NCBI GenBank assembly: GCA_026984935.1
Contig: JALSRD010000002.1
Coordinates: 31,099-95,098 of the forward strand
Length of the DNA: 64,000 nt
DNA from: Desulfobacterales bacterium
GTDB lineage: Bacteria > Desulfobacterota > Desulfobacteria > Desulfobacterales > JALSRD01
Direction: 5' to 3'
In this document: one piece after another, positions 47,814 through 57,029 of the stretch
How positions within the stretch are numbered: position 1 is the stretch's first letter
How the letters are laid out: each line of letters starts with the position of its first letter
Position numbers and translations under genes: made by a program
The notes under the pieces: generated by a model
What the model saw: the letters and a program-made list of their open reading frames with translations, nothing else
Database searches by the model: none
What the model was told of the DNA's origin: nothing

Positions 47814-49655
47814 TCAATTATCCTGCTGCCCCTGATGGTTGTCGGCATCCAGGTCTTCCAGGTGGATACGGAAGCGTTTAACGTTCAGGCCCAGGCGCCG
47901 GCCGGCCGCTTTCAGGGCTTCGCGTTGCTGTTTTTTAAGGCCGGCAAAAGCAATCAGCAGCCCATCGATACGCTGCTGTGCCGCAATGGATTCCAGGGAC
48001 TGAAAATTTCCCAGAACCGGAAAGCCCTGCAGCTTCTTGCCGGTTTTCAGAGGGTCGTCATCGATAAACCCCACCGGTACAACCCCCATGCGTCGGTTGT
48101 TTAAAATTTCACGCAGCAGGATCTCGCCGCCCCGGCCGGCGCCGTAGATCAGCACGCGCTGGCCGCTTAAGGTCTTGCGTTTCATGAAATCCCCGGAAAG
48201 GCGGAAAAAACCGCGCGAACCCAGCAGAGCGGCCGTTGTCAGCAACCAGTCGATGACGAAAATCCCCTTGGAGAAGTGCTGAAAGCGGAAGAGAAAGGTC
48301 ACGGCGGCGATAGAGATCAGCGAGGCCGCGGAAGAGGCCTTCAGATAGACCAGCACTTCGCTGGAGCTCATAAATCCCCAGATGCCGCGGTATGTGCCGA
48401 TGATGAAAAAGGCCACGAGCTTGCAGGCGATCACCGCCGGCAGCGACCGCAGAAAGATTTTGAAAAATACCGGGAAAGCGGCGGCGCTGAACCGCAGGCG
48501 GTAGGATAAATAATAGCAGAAAGCCACCATGCCCAGGTCGAAAATGACCAGCAGAAGCTGGCGTTTGTAGGTCAGCTCGATCAGCACCGGGGTGAAGGTG
48601 TGGCCGCGCAGCACCGAGAACTCCTTTTCGGGGTAGACCCGCAGTTGAGCCAGGTAAACGCCCATGAGCACGACGGCCGTAAGCAGCGGGATGATGACTG
48701 AAGGCGACGTGAGCGTGTCGCTGCGGCTGACAAAAAGAGCCGCCAGGCCTGAAATGGCGCCGATCAGGTACAGGAACAAAACGGCTTTTTTTTCGCTCAG
48801 CCCCATGAGCACCAAGCGGTGAGAGGTGTGGTCCTTGCCGCCGGCAAACGCCCGCCGGCCGCTCAAAAGGCGGATCAGCGTGACCATGGTGGTGTCCAGA
48901 ATGGGAACCAGCATGACCAGGATGGGTACGGCCATGGCGGAAAGGCGGTTGCCGGTGGTTTCCGAATAGTAAAGGCTCAGCACCGCCAGTGCAAATCCGA
49001 TGACCAGGCTGCCGCAGTCTCCCATAAAAATGGATGCCGGGTTGAAATTGTAGACCAGAAAAGCCGCCAGCGCGCCCGCCAGAATCAGGCACAGCAGCCC
49101 GGCTTGGGGGCTGCGACTGCCGAACACCGCCGCCAGCGACAGCGCGGCCACCGCACCGGTTCCCGCGCAGAGTCCGTCCATGTTGTCCAGCAGGTTGAAA
49201 GCATTGGTGATCCCCACGATCCAGAAGATGGTAAACATGGTATCCAGCGTCAGCGAAGAAAACCAGTGCAGTCTCAAGCCCAGAAAGGCAATCAGCGAGG
49301 CCGACAGGATCTGGCCCACCAGTTTGGAGTGCGGTTTCAGGTTGATGAAGTCATCCACCAGGCCCAGAACGAACAAAAAGGTCATGCCCAGCCAGATGAC
49401 GGCGGCCACGAAAGAAGGGGATTTGGCAACAGCCGCCATCATCGGCAGGTGGATGGCATGCGTATCGATGGCCAGCAGCAGCGCTGTTGAGGTGCCGATA
49501 TAAATGGCAATGCCGCCCAACAGGGCGGTGGGTCGCTTGTGCCAGCGGTCCTTAACCGGCTGCGCCATCCAGCCGCGACGGCTGGAAACACGCTTGACCA
49601 CCGGTGTCAGTGCCAGACAGATCAGAAAAGAGAACAGCGGCAGACTGAAGCCCAT
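47814..49655 (-). CDS. GT4-family undecaprenyl-phosphate sugar-1-phosphate transferase fused to a membrane/Rossmann nucleotide-sugar domain
   Basis: A 613-residue integral membrane protein. Residues 1-~345 are a WecA/MraY-family (PNPT) transferase: GGIAIYIG, GLVDDFINLKPHSKLVGQ, NAFNLLDNMDGLCAG, FMGDCGSLVIGF and GKDHTSHRLVLMGLS. It should move a sugar-1-phosphate to undecaprenyl phosphate. The C-terminal part adds about four more helices and a Rossmann segment (VLIYGAGRGGEILLREIL, VGFIDDDPLKTGKKLQGFPV), as in the N-terminal half of CapD/PglF-type proteins but without the epimerase domain. AGGA lies upstream of the ATG at 49655. A surface-polysaccharide role is inferred. Confidence 0.85.
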   Translation of the reverse strand: MGFSLPLFSFLICLALTPVVKRVSSRRGWMAQPVKDRWHKRPTALLGGIAIYIGTSTALLLAIDTHAIHLPMMAAVAKSPSFVAAVIWLGMTFLFVLGLVDDFINLKPHSKLVGQILSASLIAFLGLRLHWFSSLTLDTMFTIFWIVGITNAFNLLDNMDGLCAGTGAVAALSLAAVFGSRSPQAGLLCLILAGALAAFLVYNFNPASIFMGDCGSLVIGFALAVLSLYYSETTGNRLSAMAVPILVMLVPILDTTMVTLIRLLSGRRAFAGGKDHTSHRLVLMGLSEKKAVLFLYLIGAISGLAALFVSRSDTLTSPSVIIPLLTAVVLMGVYLAQLRVYPEKEFSVLRGHTFTPVLIELTYKRQLLLVIFDLGMVAFCYYLSYRLRFSAAAFPVFFKIFLRSLPAVIACKLVAFFIIGTYRGIWGFMSSSEVLVYLKASSAASLISIAAVTFLFRFQHFSKGIFVIDWLLTTAALLGSRGFFRLSGDFMKRKTLSGQRVLIYGAGRGGEILLREILNNRRMGVVPVGFIDDDPLKTGKKLQGFPVLGNFQSLESIAAQQRIDGLLIAFAGLKKQQREALKAAGRRLGLNVKRFRIHLEDLDADNHQGQQDN

Positions 49656-50001
49656 GCAACTTTTCCTGTCAAGAGGAAGCACAGCGGCCCGGGAAGGTCT
49701 CAGGCCGCGACTTTTTGCCATGAGAAAAGCCAGGCTGGCCGCCCCACCGCAGCACATCGGTCGCGGCGCAGATTTTCCTGGCCCTGTTTCGGCCGCCGCC
49801 GGCAGGTCGCCTATTGCGGAGGCTTATTTTTTTTCCTGGTGGAAGGCGCCCAACTGGCACCGCTGCCGGAGGCGCCTCAGCCCGAGCAAAAGGGCGCCTC
49901 GGCGCTTCCCCTGACTACCCACTGGAAAAGCTTTCGCAGCCCATGGCGAATGCCGCGGCGCCTGTTCTGTTTGCCGGAGGACGCGGCGGTATGCCTTCTG
50001 G
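49656..50001. other. Intergenic region between purM and the GT4 gene
   Basis: A 346-bp stretch with no supported gene. It includes an 8-bp inverted repeat GAGGCGCC / GGCGCCTC at 49869-49900 and a plus-strand T8 run near 49830 after a weak 4-bp stem. No clear terminator for purM on the minus strand is visible. Confidence 0.55.
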
Positions 50002-51048
50002 TTACTGGATCCATTGAATCCGCCCGCCCGTTTCTTTTCGCTCCACGATCTCACCGATAACAAAGGCTTTCTCGTCAAGTGCATCGAGGCGCTCCAGCAC
50101 CTCCTGGGTGACCTTTTCGGGCACTACCAGCACCAGCCCGATGCCGTTGTTGAAGGTGCGCAGCATCTCGTGGTCGGAAACCCGGCCGGCGCGCTGCAGT
50201 ACACTGAAAATAGGGGGAATATCCCAGCTGCCGCGTTTCAGGACCGCACCGCAGGCATTGGGCAGGATGCGCACCACGTTTTCGGCGATTCCGCCGCCCG
50301 TAATATGCGCCAGGCCATGGATGGGAAAATCCCGGATCAGGCGCAAAATGGTCTGGGCGTAAATGCGCGTCGGCCTGAGCAGTTCTTCACCGATGCTGCA
50401 TCCTATCTCGGCAATGTGGGCGTCTATTTTCAACTTCAGGATATCGAAGCAGATTTTGCGGACCAGTGAATAGCCGTTGCTGTGCAGGCCGCTGGATGCA
50501 ACGCCCACCAACTGGTTGTCAACCCCGATGTCCGAACCGTCGATGATTTTGGCGTTTTCCACGATGCCCACGGCAAAGCCGGCCAGGTCATATTCGCCCG
50601 GTGCGTACATGCCCGGCATTTCAGCGGTTTCACCGCCTATCAGGGCGCACTTGGCCTGCCGGCAGCCTTCGGCGATGCCTCTCAGTACAGAGGTGGCGAT
50701 TTTCGTGTCCAGTTTTCCCATGGACAGATAATCCAGGAAAAAAAGGGGTTTGGAACCCTGCACGGCGATATCGTTGACGGACATGGCCACCAGATCGATG
50801 CCGATGGTATCGTGTTTGTCCATCATAAAGGCGATTTTCAGTTTGGTGCCCACGCCGTCGGTGGAGCTGACCAGCACCGGTGTGTCCAGATTTTCGGTGG
50901 TCAACGAAAAAAGCCCGCCGAAGCCGCCGATTTCGCCCATCACACCGGGGGTAAACGTCTGTTTGGCGAGTTCTTTGACCTCTTTCACGAAAAGGTCGGC
51001 TTTGTCGATATCGACACCGGCATCTTTGTATGTGAGCGGATCGGCCAT
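50002..51048 (-). CDS. purM: Phosphoribosylformylglycinamidine cyclo-ligase (AIR synthetase)
   Basis: A 348-residue enzyme that closes the imidazole ring in purine synthesis, forming AIR from FGAM with ATP. It starts LTYKDAGVDIDKADLFVKEV and shows VSSTDGVGTKLKIAF, DLVAMSVNDIAVQGSKPLFFLDYLS (in part), ECR-like GGETAEMPGMY, and HITGGGIAENVVRILP. AGGAG lies seven bases before the ATG. It diverges from the aminotransferase gene across an AT-rich control region. Confidence 0.96.
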   Translation of the reverse strand: MADPLTYKDAGVDIDKADLFVKEVKELAKQTFTPGVMGEIGGFGGLFSLTTENLDTPVLVSSTDGVGTKLKIAFMMDKHDTIGIDLVAMSVNDIAVQGSKPLFFLDYLSMGKLDTKIATSVLRGIAEGCRQAKCALIGGETAEMPGMYAPGEYDLAGFAVGIVENAKIIDGSDIGVDNQLVGVASSGLHSNGYSLVRKICFDILKLKIDAHIAEIGCSIGEELLRPTRIYAQTILRLIRDFPIHGLAHITGGGIAENVVRILPNACGAVLKRGSWDIPPIFSVLQRAGRVSDHEMLRTFNNGIGLVLVVPEKVTQEVLERLDALDEKAFVIGEIVERKETGGRIQWIQ

Positions 51049-51097
51049 AGTTAGCTCCTGATATCCTTAGATATATATTGAATTATGAGCTTATCCG

Positions 51098-51162
51098 TAA
51101 TTAGTCCCAATGGATGCAAAAGTCAAAACAATTTTGACATCGAATACGCAATGGTCTAATTA
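51098..51162. promoter_or_regulatory. Back-to-back promoters and central inverted repeat, purM / aminotransferase
   Basis: Plus strand: TTGACA at 51134-51139, then 17 bases, then TAATTA at 51157-51162 (a TCTAAT two bases earlier is an alternative -10). Minus strand: TTGACT at 51126-51121, 17 bases, TAATTA at 51103-51098. Both -35 boxes lie in the arms of the inverted repeat GTCAAAA-caa-TTTTGAC (51122-51138), which could also be an operator. Confidence 0.5.
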
Positions 51163-51203
51163 AGTTATGAAAAATGGTAAACCCGCAAACCGGGAGATGG
51201 AAA

Positions 51204-52370
51204 ATGCGTGAATTCGCCAGACTGGATCGGCTGCCGCCTTATATCTTTGCCACCGTCAACGAAATCAAGATGAAAGCCAGACGGGCCGGACAGGATGTCA
51301 TCGACCTGGGGATGGGCAACCCGGATCTCGGCACCCCGGAGCACATCGTCGACAAGCTCGTGGAAGCCGCGCGCAAACCCCACAACCACCGCTATTCGGC
51401 CAGCATGGGCATCACCAAGCTGCGCATGGCGATTGCCGACTGGTACCGGCGGCGCTACGATGTGGATATCGACCCTGAGAGCGAGGCCATCGTGACCATC
51501 GGTGTCAAAGAGGGCCTGTCGCACCTGATCCTGGTCACCATCCGTCCGGGGGATGTGGTTTTTACGCCCAACCCGACGTATCCCATCCACCCCTATTCGG
51601 CCATTATCGCGGGCGGTGACGTACGCGGCATTCCACTGGCGCCCGAAAGCGATTTCTTCGAAAACCTGCTGCAGGCCACCAAGCAGACCTGGCCTCGGCC
51701 CAAGGTGCTGATCCTGTGTTTTCCGCACAACCCCACCACCGAAACCGTGGACCTGGCTTTCTTTGAAAAAATAGTGGACTACGCGCGCGAACACGGCATC
51801 ATGGTGATCCACGATTTTGCTTACGCGGACCTGACCTTTGACGGCTATCAGGCCCCCAGTTTCCTGCAGGTCGCCGGCGCCAAGGAAGTCGGCGTCGAGT
51901 TTTTCTCGGTATCCAAAAGCTACAGCATGCCGGGCTGGCGGGTGGGATTCTGTGTCGGCAATGCCGAAATCATCGCCGCCCTGCGGCGCATCAAGAGCTA
52001 TCTGGACTACGGTATTTTCCAACCCATTCAGATTGCCTCCATCATCGCCTTAAACGGCCCCCAGGATTGCGTTGCCGCAATCCGGGACACTTACCGCGAG
52101 CGCCGCGATACCCTGATCAAGGGCCTGAACCGCATCGGCTGGCCGGTGAAGCGCCCCCGCGGCACCATGTTCGTGTGGGCGCGCATTCCGAAGCAACACC
52201 TGCACATGGGATCGGTGGAGTTTTCCAAGTTCCTGATTCGCGAAGCCCAGGTGGCCGTGTCGCCGGGACTGGGTTTCGGTGAATACGGCAACGATTACGT
52301 GCGCTTTGCACTCATTGAAAACAACATGCGCATCAACCAGGCCGTGCGTGGGATCCGCCGGGTCATGTGA
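51204..52370 (+). CDS. PLP-dependent aminotransferase, alanine-synthesising (AlaC-like)
   Basis: A 388-residue class I/II aminotransferase. It opens [20 protein letters not shown], as in AlaC-type glutamate-pyruvate transaminases, with [17 protein letters not shown], the PLP lysine in [17 protein letters not shown] near residue 240, and [14 protein letters not shown]. The ATG at 51204 follows a GGGAG site; ten codons upstream are open. LL-diaminopimelate aminotransferase is a related possibility. The neighbouring hom and thrH genes point to amino-acid synthesis. Confidence 0.88.
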   Translation: MREFARLDRLPPYIFATVNEIKMKARRAGQDVIDLGMGNPDLGTPEHIVDKLVEAARKPHNHRYSASMGITKLRMAIADWYRRRYDVDIDPESEAIVTIGVKEGLSHLILVTIRPGDVVFTPNPTYPIHPYSAIIAGGDVRGIPLAPESDFFENLLQATKQTWPRPKVLILCFPHNPTTETVDLAFFEKIVDYAREHGIMVIHDFAYADLTFDGYQAPSFLQVAGAKEVGVEFFSVSKSYSMPGWRVGFCVGNAEIIAALRRIKSYLDYGIFQPIQIASIIALNGPQDCVAAIRDTYRERRDTLIKGLNRIGWPVKRPRGTMFVWARIPKQHLHMGSVEFSKFLIREAQVAVSPGLGFGEYGNDYVRFALIENNMRINQAVRGIRRVM

Positions 52371-52380
52371 CGGCTTGAAA

Positions 52381-52418
52381 CGCCCGCCGGATGTTTCACC
52401 CCCGGCGGGCGGAAATTT
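52381..52418 (+). terminator. Probable intrinsic terminator after the aminotransferase
   Basis: A perfect 10-bp GC-rich inverted repeat, CGCCCGCCGG (52381-52390) and CCGGCGGGCG (52402-52411), begins 10 bp after the stop codon and is followed by GAAATTTT. The T-tract is short. Confidence 0.55.
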
Positions 52419-52563
52419 TCGGTTGACTTTGGGGCGGCGGTCCTGCACATAGCGACGGAGTGCCGTCGGCCGCCTGCCGCTTGCGGGGGCGGCTGCGAAT
52501 GCCGGAAGGCCCGCAAAAACAGGGAACCAGTTTGCGAAAACATTTTATCCCGGGAGAATCTGA

Positions 52564-53880
52564 ATGCCAAAAGTCCATATCGGTCTGATCGGGTGCGGTA
52601 CCGTCGGTGCCGGCGTCGCCAGGATCCTCCTTCACAACCAGGATGTGCTTGAAGCCCGCGTGGGCGCTGAACTCAATCTGAAGTCCGTCGCTGACCTGGA
52701 TATCGAGACCGACCGGGGGGTCGCCTTTGCGCCCGGCGTGCTGACCACCGATGCCATGGCCGTGGTCAACGATCCGCAGATCGACATCATCGTGGAAATG
52801 ATCGGCGGTGAAACCTTTGCCAAAGATGTGATTTTGGCGGCCGTCGCCAACGGCAAGCCGGTGGTGACGGCCAACAAGGCGCTGCTGGCCAAACATGGCG
52901 ACGGTATCTTTGCCGCGGCATCCGAAAAAGGTGTGGACGTGGCTTTCGAAGCCAGCATCGGCGGCTGCATGCCGATCGTCAAAACCCTGCGCGAATCACT
53001 GGTCGGGGACCGCGTTCGGTCGATGGTCGGAATTCTGAACGGCACCTGCAACTACATTCTCTCCAAGATCACCGATGAGGGCATCCCCATCGAAACCGCC
53101 CTGGCCGATGCCCAGCAGAACGGCTACGCCGAAACGGACCCCACACTGGATGTGGAGGGTATCGATGCCGCCCACAAACTGACGTTGCTCTCATCGCTGG
53201 CTTTCGGCATGCAGCTGGATTTCGACAGCCTGTACATCGAGGGGATTCAGGGGATCAGCCCCATGGATATCGAGTATGCCACGGCATTCGGCTACCGCAT
53301 CAAACTGCTGGCCATCAGCAAGTTGCGCCAAAACGGTGTCGAGGCCCGAATCCACCCGGCCATGATTCCCGTCGGCGACCTGCTTTCCAACGTCAACGGT
53401 TCTTTGAATGCCATTATGATCCACGCCGATGCTGTGGGCGATATGCTGCTTTATGGCCACGGCGCCGGCATGATGCCCACGGCCAGCGCCGTGGTGGGCG
53501 ACATCGTCGACATCGCCCGCAATTTGATGAACAGGTCGCCCGGAAGAGTTCCCCTGCTGGGCTATCAGACGGAAAATGTACGCCGGATTCCGATCATTGC
53601 CATCGACGACATTGTGCTGCACTACTACATTCGCTTTTCGGCTCTGGACCGGCCGGGCGTACTCTCCAGGATTTCCGGTGTCCTGGGAAACTACGGTATC
53701 AGCATCCAGAGCGTGCACCAGAAGGGCCGCAAGACCAACGGGGCCGTGCCGCTGGTGATGCTCACCCATCGGTCGCGGGAGGCGGACATCAAGGCGGCGC
53801 TGGCCGAAATCCAGCAGATGGCCGTCATCAAGGAGCGCCCTGTGCTGATCCGCATCGAAGAGAAAAACAGCGTAGATTAA
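52564..53880 (+). CDS. hom: Homoserine dehydrogenase
   Basis: A 438-residue NAD(P)-dependent enzyme that reduces aspartate semialdehyde to homoserine. An N-terminal Rossmann domain (HIGLIGCGTVGAGVARIL) is followed by the catalytic domain with VTANKALLAKHG, FEASIGGCMPIVKTLRESL, GILNGTCNYIL and DPTLDVEGIDAAHKLTLL. A C-terminal ACT domain from about residue 355 (IRFSALDRPGVLSRISGVL) suggests threonine feedback. GGGAGA precedes the ATG. The thrH gene follows 22 bp later. Confidence 0.96.
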   Translation: MPKVHIGLIGCGTVGAGVARILLHNQDVLEARVGAELNLKSVADLDIETDRGVAFAPGVLTTDAMAVVNDPQIDIIVEMIGGETFAKDVILAAVANGKPVVTANKALLAKHGDGIFAAASEKGVDVAFEASIGGCMPIVKTLRESLVGDRVRSMVGILNGTCNYILSKITDEGIPIETALADAQQNGYAETDPTLDVEGIDAAHKLTLLSSLAFGMQLDFDSLYIEGIQGISPMDIEYATAFGYRIKLLAISKLRQNGVEARIHPAMIPVGDLLSNVNGSLNAIMIHADAVGDMLLYGHGAGMMPTASAVVGDIVDIARNLMNRSPGRVPLLGYQTENVRRIPIIAIDDIVLHYYIRFSALDRPGVLSRISGVLGNYGISIQSVHQKGRKTNGAVPLVMLTHRSREADIKAALAEIQQMAVIKERPVLIRIEEKNSVD

Positions 53881-53902
53881 ATTGGAAGAGGAATCGAAAC
53901 AC

Positions 53903-54514
53903 ATGTACATCGTATGTGCGGACCTGGAGGGGGTCTTCGTTCCCGAAATATGGATCGAATTTGCCCAAAGAACACAGATCCCGGAATTGCGCCTGACCAC
54001 GCGCGACATCCCGGATTATGACCGGCTGATGGAGAGACGCCTGGCCATACTCATGGAAAAGGGGTTAAAATTAAAGGACATCCAGGAAACGATCGCCGGC
54101 ATGCAGCCCCTGGCGGGAGCAGTCGAATTTCTGGACTGGCTGCGGGCGCGGCTGCAGGTGGTCATTATTTCAGACACCTTTGTGGAATTCGCCAGACCCC
54201 TGATGGAAAAACTCAAGTGGCCCATGCTGTTGTGCCACAGTCTCGCAGTGGCGCAAGACGGCACCATCAGCGGTTACAGGCTGCGTCAGCGCGACGGCAA
54301 AAAGCGCGCCCTGCTGGCCTTCAGGAGCCTGAACTACGGCATCATCGCCGTGGGCGACTCGTACAACGACGTCGACATGCTGCTTTCGGCCGACCGCGGC
54401 ATCCTGTTTAAACCGCCGCAGAACGTGGTTGACGAATTTCCCCAGTTGCCGGTGGCAGAAGATTACGAAGCGCTTAAAGGGATCATCCGCCGGACCATCG
54501 GGGACACGGTCTGA
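53903..54514 (+). CDS. thrH: Bifunctional phosphoserine phosphatase / homoserine phosphotransferase
   Basis: A 203-residue HAD protein closely matching Pseudomonas ThrH along its length: YIVCADLEGVFVPEIWIEFA (DxE nucleophile motif), TTRDIPDYDRLM, GLKLKDIQETIAGMQPL, VVIISDTFVEFA and AVGDSYNDVDML. ThrH dephosphorylates phosphoserine and can transfer that phosphate to homoserine. Placement 22 bp after hom supports the second role, replacing ThrB in threonine synthesis. The ATG at 53903 has GAGGAA upstream; a TTG at 53882 is possible. Confidence 0.92.
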   Translation: MYIVCADLEGVFVPEIWIEFAQRTQIPELRLTTRDIPDYDRLMERRLAILMEKGLKLKDIQETIAGMQPLAGAVEFLDWLRARLQVVIISDTFVEFARPLMEKLKWPMLLCHSLAVAQDGTISGYRLRQRDGKKRALLAFRSLNYGIIAVGDSYNDVDMLLSADRGILFKPPQNVVDEFPQLPVAEDYEALKGIIRRTIGDTV

Positions 54515-54516
54515 AT

Positions 54517-54939
54517 ATGCACACCCGGGCGCACCGCTGTTTTTCCCGTGTCATCTACGGCGATACCGACAACATGGGTTACGCCTACTACGCCAATTAC
54601 CTGCGCTGGTTCGAAATCGGACGCACCGAACTTTTCCGCGCCTGGGGCCTGACCTATCGCACCATCGAGGAGCGCGGCATTTTTTTGCCGGTGGCGGAGG
54701 CTCACTGCAAGTATATCCGGCCGTTGAGCTATGACGACCGGCTGACCATCGAAACGCGGCTGGATCTCACCGTCCGGGCCGGCATGAAATTCGACTACCG
54801 GATTCTGGATGACAGCGGGGAGCTGCGCGTCGCCGAGGGGTACACCCGCCACCCTTACGTGGACCACGGCGGCCGCGTCGTGCGCCCGCCGCAGTTTATC
54901 ACCGAGTTAATTCGTGCGCATAAGCAACCTGCGGCCTGA
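54517..54939 (+). CDS. Acyl-CoA thioesterase, YbgC/4-hydroxybenzoyl-CoA thioesterase family
   Basis: A 140-residue hot-dog-fold thioesterase. The active-site segment VIYGDTDNMGYAYYANYLRW carries the catalytic aspartate and is followed by FEIGRTELFRAWGLTY. YbgC-family proteins hydrolyse short acyl-CoAs or acyl-ACP and are often linked to the Tol-Pal system; no tol genes are here. It starts 2 bp after the thrH stop and is probably in the same transcript. Confidence 0.88.
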   Translation: MHTRAHRCFSRVIYGDTDNMGYAYYANYLRWFEIGRTELFRAWGLTYRTIEERGIFLPVAEAHCKYIRPLSYDDRLTIETRLDLTVRAGMKFDYRILDDSGELRVAEGYTRHPYVDHGGRVVRPPQFITELIRAHKQPAA

Positions 54940-54993
54940 CGTGTCTTTCGGAAAGCCTTGCACGCACAGCCGTGAAAGTTGGCGCCACACACC

Positions 54994-55311
54994 ATGGAAC
55001 TGCGAACCAGCGACAGAGGCATTACGTTTAATGTGCGTGTGCAACCCAAAGCCTCCCGCAACGAAATCGTGGGGCTTTATGGCGCGGCATTGAAAATCCG
55101 GCTCAAGGCACCGCCGGTGGAAGGCGCCGCCAACCGCATGTGTCTCAAGTTTCTGGCAAAGATTTTAAAGGTGCCCAAAACCCGCCTGGAAATCGTGTCC
55201 GGTGCTGCTTCACGCAACAAGACGGTTCTGTACCGCTGTTCGGGCGGCGAGCAGCGGCAGGAGTTCGAACGCTTAAAGAAATTGATGCAGCCCTATTTGT
55301 CGCCGCGATAG
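54994..55311 (+). CDS. DUF167 (YggU) family protein
   Basis: A 105-residue protein with the DUF167 hallmarks FNVRVQPKASRNEIVGLYG, LKIRLKAPPVEGAANRMCLKFLA (in part), and KTRLEIVSGAASRNKTV. The fold is known but the function is not. The ATG at 54994 is likely; the frame is open from a TTG at 54979, and neither has a strong ribosome-binding site. It follows the thioesterase by 54 bp. Confidence 0.88.
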   Translation: MELRTSDRGITFNVRVQPKASRNEIVGLYGAALKIRLKAPPVEGAANRMCLKFLAKILKVPKTRLEIVSGAASRNKTVLYRCSGGEQRQEFERLKKLMQPYLSPR

Positions 55312-55395
55312 ACGGGACCAGACAAAGCGGCTCTGAAATAATGTAACACGGTGATCACCGCCGCTTTTCGAACCGGTCCGGATAAGGAGAAAATC

Positions 55396-55809
55396 ATGCC
55401 CACAACCACCGTCCGTTGGATCGGCGGCCGCACGTTTGTCGGCACGGATTCGCGCAACCACTCCGTGGTGCTTTCCGGAGATCAGCCGCCGCGCGGGGTC
55501 AGCCCGTCTGAAATGCTGCTCGTGGCGCTGTCGGCCTGTTCGGCCTACGATGTCGTTGCCATTCTGGCCAAAAAACGCCTGGCATTGACTTTTCTGGAGG
55601 TTACCGCCAGCGGCGACCGGCCGTCAGAGCCCCCCTGGCCTTACGAGAGCATTCACGTGCACTACAAGCTGGCCGGCAGCGGGCTGACCGACAAAGCCGT
55701 CTCTGCGGCCATCGAATTGTCGGAAAAAACATACTGTTCCGTGGCCGCCACGGTGCGCGGCGTCGCACAGGTGACCACTTCTTTCGAAATCGTCGGGGCT
55801 GTGGACTGA
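55396..55809 (+). CDS. OsmC/Ohr family protein
   Basis: A 137-residue OsmC-like protein. TFVGTDSRNHSVVLSGDQPP, GVSPSEMLLVALSACSAYDVV with the first redox cysteine in SACSAYD, and ELSEKTYCSVAATV with the second cysteine match the family of thiol peroxidases and YhfA-like relatives. AAGGAGA lies six bases before the ATG at 55396; the frame is open 15 codons further upstream. The substrate cannot be determined. It is the last gene before the tRNA. Confidence 0.88.
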   Translation: MPTTTVRWIGGRTFVGTDSRNHSVVLSGDQPPRGVSPSEMLLVALSACSAYDVVAILAKKRLALTFLEVTASGDRPSEPPWPYESIHVHYKLAGSGLTDKAVSAAIELSEKTYCSVAATVRGVAQVTTSFEIVGAVD

Positions 55810-55935
55810 ATCGGACACCGGTCGGCTACAGCTCGGCACCGGCGCACAGAGACCGCGACCCCTGCGCGGTACAGATGTGAAGCTTCACGGCATTGGATAC
55901 CAAAAGCGGGGCAGCCGGCCAGCGCCACAAAAAAC

Positions 55936-55964
55936 TTGACACTTATGGGACCTGCGCTTATATT
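55936..55964 (+). promoter_or_regulatory. Sigma-70 promoter of tRNA-fMet
   Basis: TTGACA at 55936-55941, a 17-base spacer, and TATATT at 55959-55964. The tRNA starts 20 bp after the -10 box. This is the clearest promoter in the window. Confidence 0.8.
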
Positions 55965-55983
55965 GGTTTTTCAGGAAAATTGA

Positions 55984-56060
<77 letters not shown>

Positions 56061-56068
56061 ATGATTAC

Positions 56069-56102
56069 AAGGGGTTACGGCGTTTCGTCGTAGCCCCTTT
56101 TT
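56069..56102 (+). terminator. Intrinsic terminator after tRNA-fMet
   Basis: Stem AAGGGGTTACG (56069-56079) and CGTAGCCCCTT (56089-56099) with one G-T wobble and a nine-base loop, followed by a T-run to 56102. Confidence 0.85.
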
Positions 56103-56395
56103 CATGGGGGTGTGTCGTTTTGTGCCATTTCCACAAAACAGGTGGATCACTTTGCCTTCCCCGGAGCGCCTGTAAATGTGCAAATAGTTTGAGCTAAAAT
56201 TTGACGATCTCGTAAAAAGTCGAAAATCTGAATTGCTACCACAATATATCGTGTGCGGATCTGATTTAAGACTATTTTACAGCGCGAACTCCATTCATGT
56301 TGAATGTCTTGCGAAAGTTTGATGAATTAGGTGTTAGCGCTACTTGCCTCAGGAAGTGGCAATAATGGATACACAAAAATAGAATGGAGCGATAT
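56103..56395. other. AT-richer spacer between tRNA-fMet and the hydrolase gene
   Basis: No gene seen. It contains a degenerate third copy of the interspersed palindrome. Base composition drops compared with the left side of the tRNA, suggesting a boundary of acquired DNA. Confidence 0.5.
56210..56280. repeat. Interspersed palindromic repeat, copy 3 (degenerate)
   Basis: TCGTAAAAAGTC at 56210-56221 matches the core of copies 1 and 2. The right arm GACTATTTTAC at 56270-56280 is decayed. Confidence 0.45.
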
Positions 56396-56947
56396 ATGCA
56401 ACCGGGTTTACTGTTAGTCGATATCCAGAACGATTATTTTGTCGGTGGCAACATGGCGCTTGTTGGCATGCAACAGGCCGCCGAACAGGCAGCCGAACTC
56501 CTGCAGGATTTCAGAAACAGACAATCGCCAGTTTTTCATATCCGGCATGTCTCCAAACGCCCGGGGGCTACATTTTTTCTGGAAGGCACACGCGGCGCTG
56601 AAATACATTCACTAGTCGCACCGCAACCGGGTGAAATCGTCATCGAGAAAAACTTTCCCAACAGTTTTAGAGACACCTCGCTGTTTGACTGCCTCAAAGA
56701 CGCCCAAGTCCAGGAAGTCGTTATTTGCGGGGCAATGAGCCATATGTGTGTTGATGCAACAACACGGGCGGCATTTGATTTTGGATTCAACTGTACTGTC
56801 ATTGATGATGCCTGTGCGACACTAGATCTCAGCCATAAAGGCATCTTCGTTAAAGCGTCAGATGTACATGCGGCTTTCATGGCTGCGCTGGCAGCTGTCT
56901 ATGCCAATGTGATTTCCGCCACAGAGTTTTTTTCTCGCTTGAAATAA
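56396..56947 (+). CDS. Isochorismatase-family cysteine hydrolase
   Basis: A 183-residue alpha/beta hydrolase of the isochorismatase/nicotinamidase superfamily. The catalytic Asp is in LLLVDIQNDYF, the Lys in IVIEKNFPNSF, and the nucleophile Cys in ICGAMSHMCVDATTRAA. GGAG lies six bases before the ATG at 56396; an ATG four codons earlier overlaps that site. The substrate is unknown. Its composition is less GC-rich than the chromosomal genes to the left, consistent with recent transfer. Confidence 0.88.
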   Translation: MQPGLLLVDIQNDYFVGGNMALVGMQQAAEQAAELLQDFRNRQSPVFHIRHVSKRPGATFFLEGTRGAEIHSLVAPQPGEIVIEKNFPNSFRDTSLFDCLKDAQVQEVVICGAMSHMCVDATTRAAFDFGFNCTVIDDACATLDLSHKGIFVKASDVHAAFMAALAAVYANVISATEFFSRLK

Positions 56948-57029
56948 CCACCGGCCGCCAATTTTCTCCCGGCAAGCCTGATGCGTCTTGATCGGGCTTG
57001 CCAGGAGCGTTGGGCCGCCCCTTGTCCTC

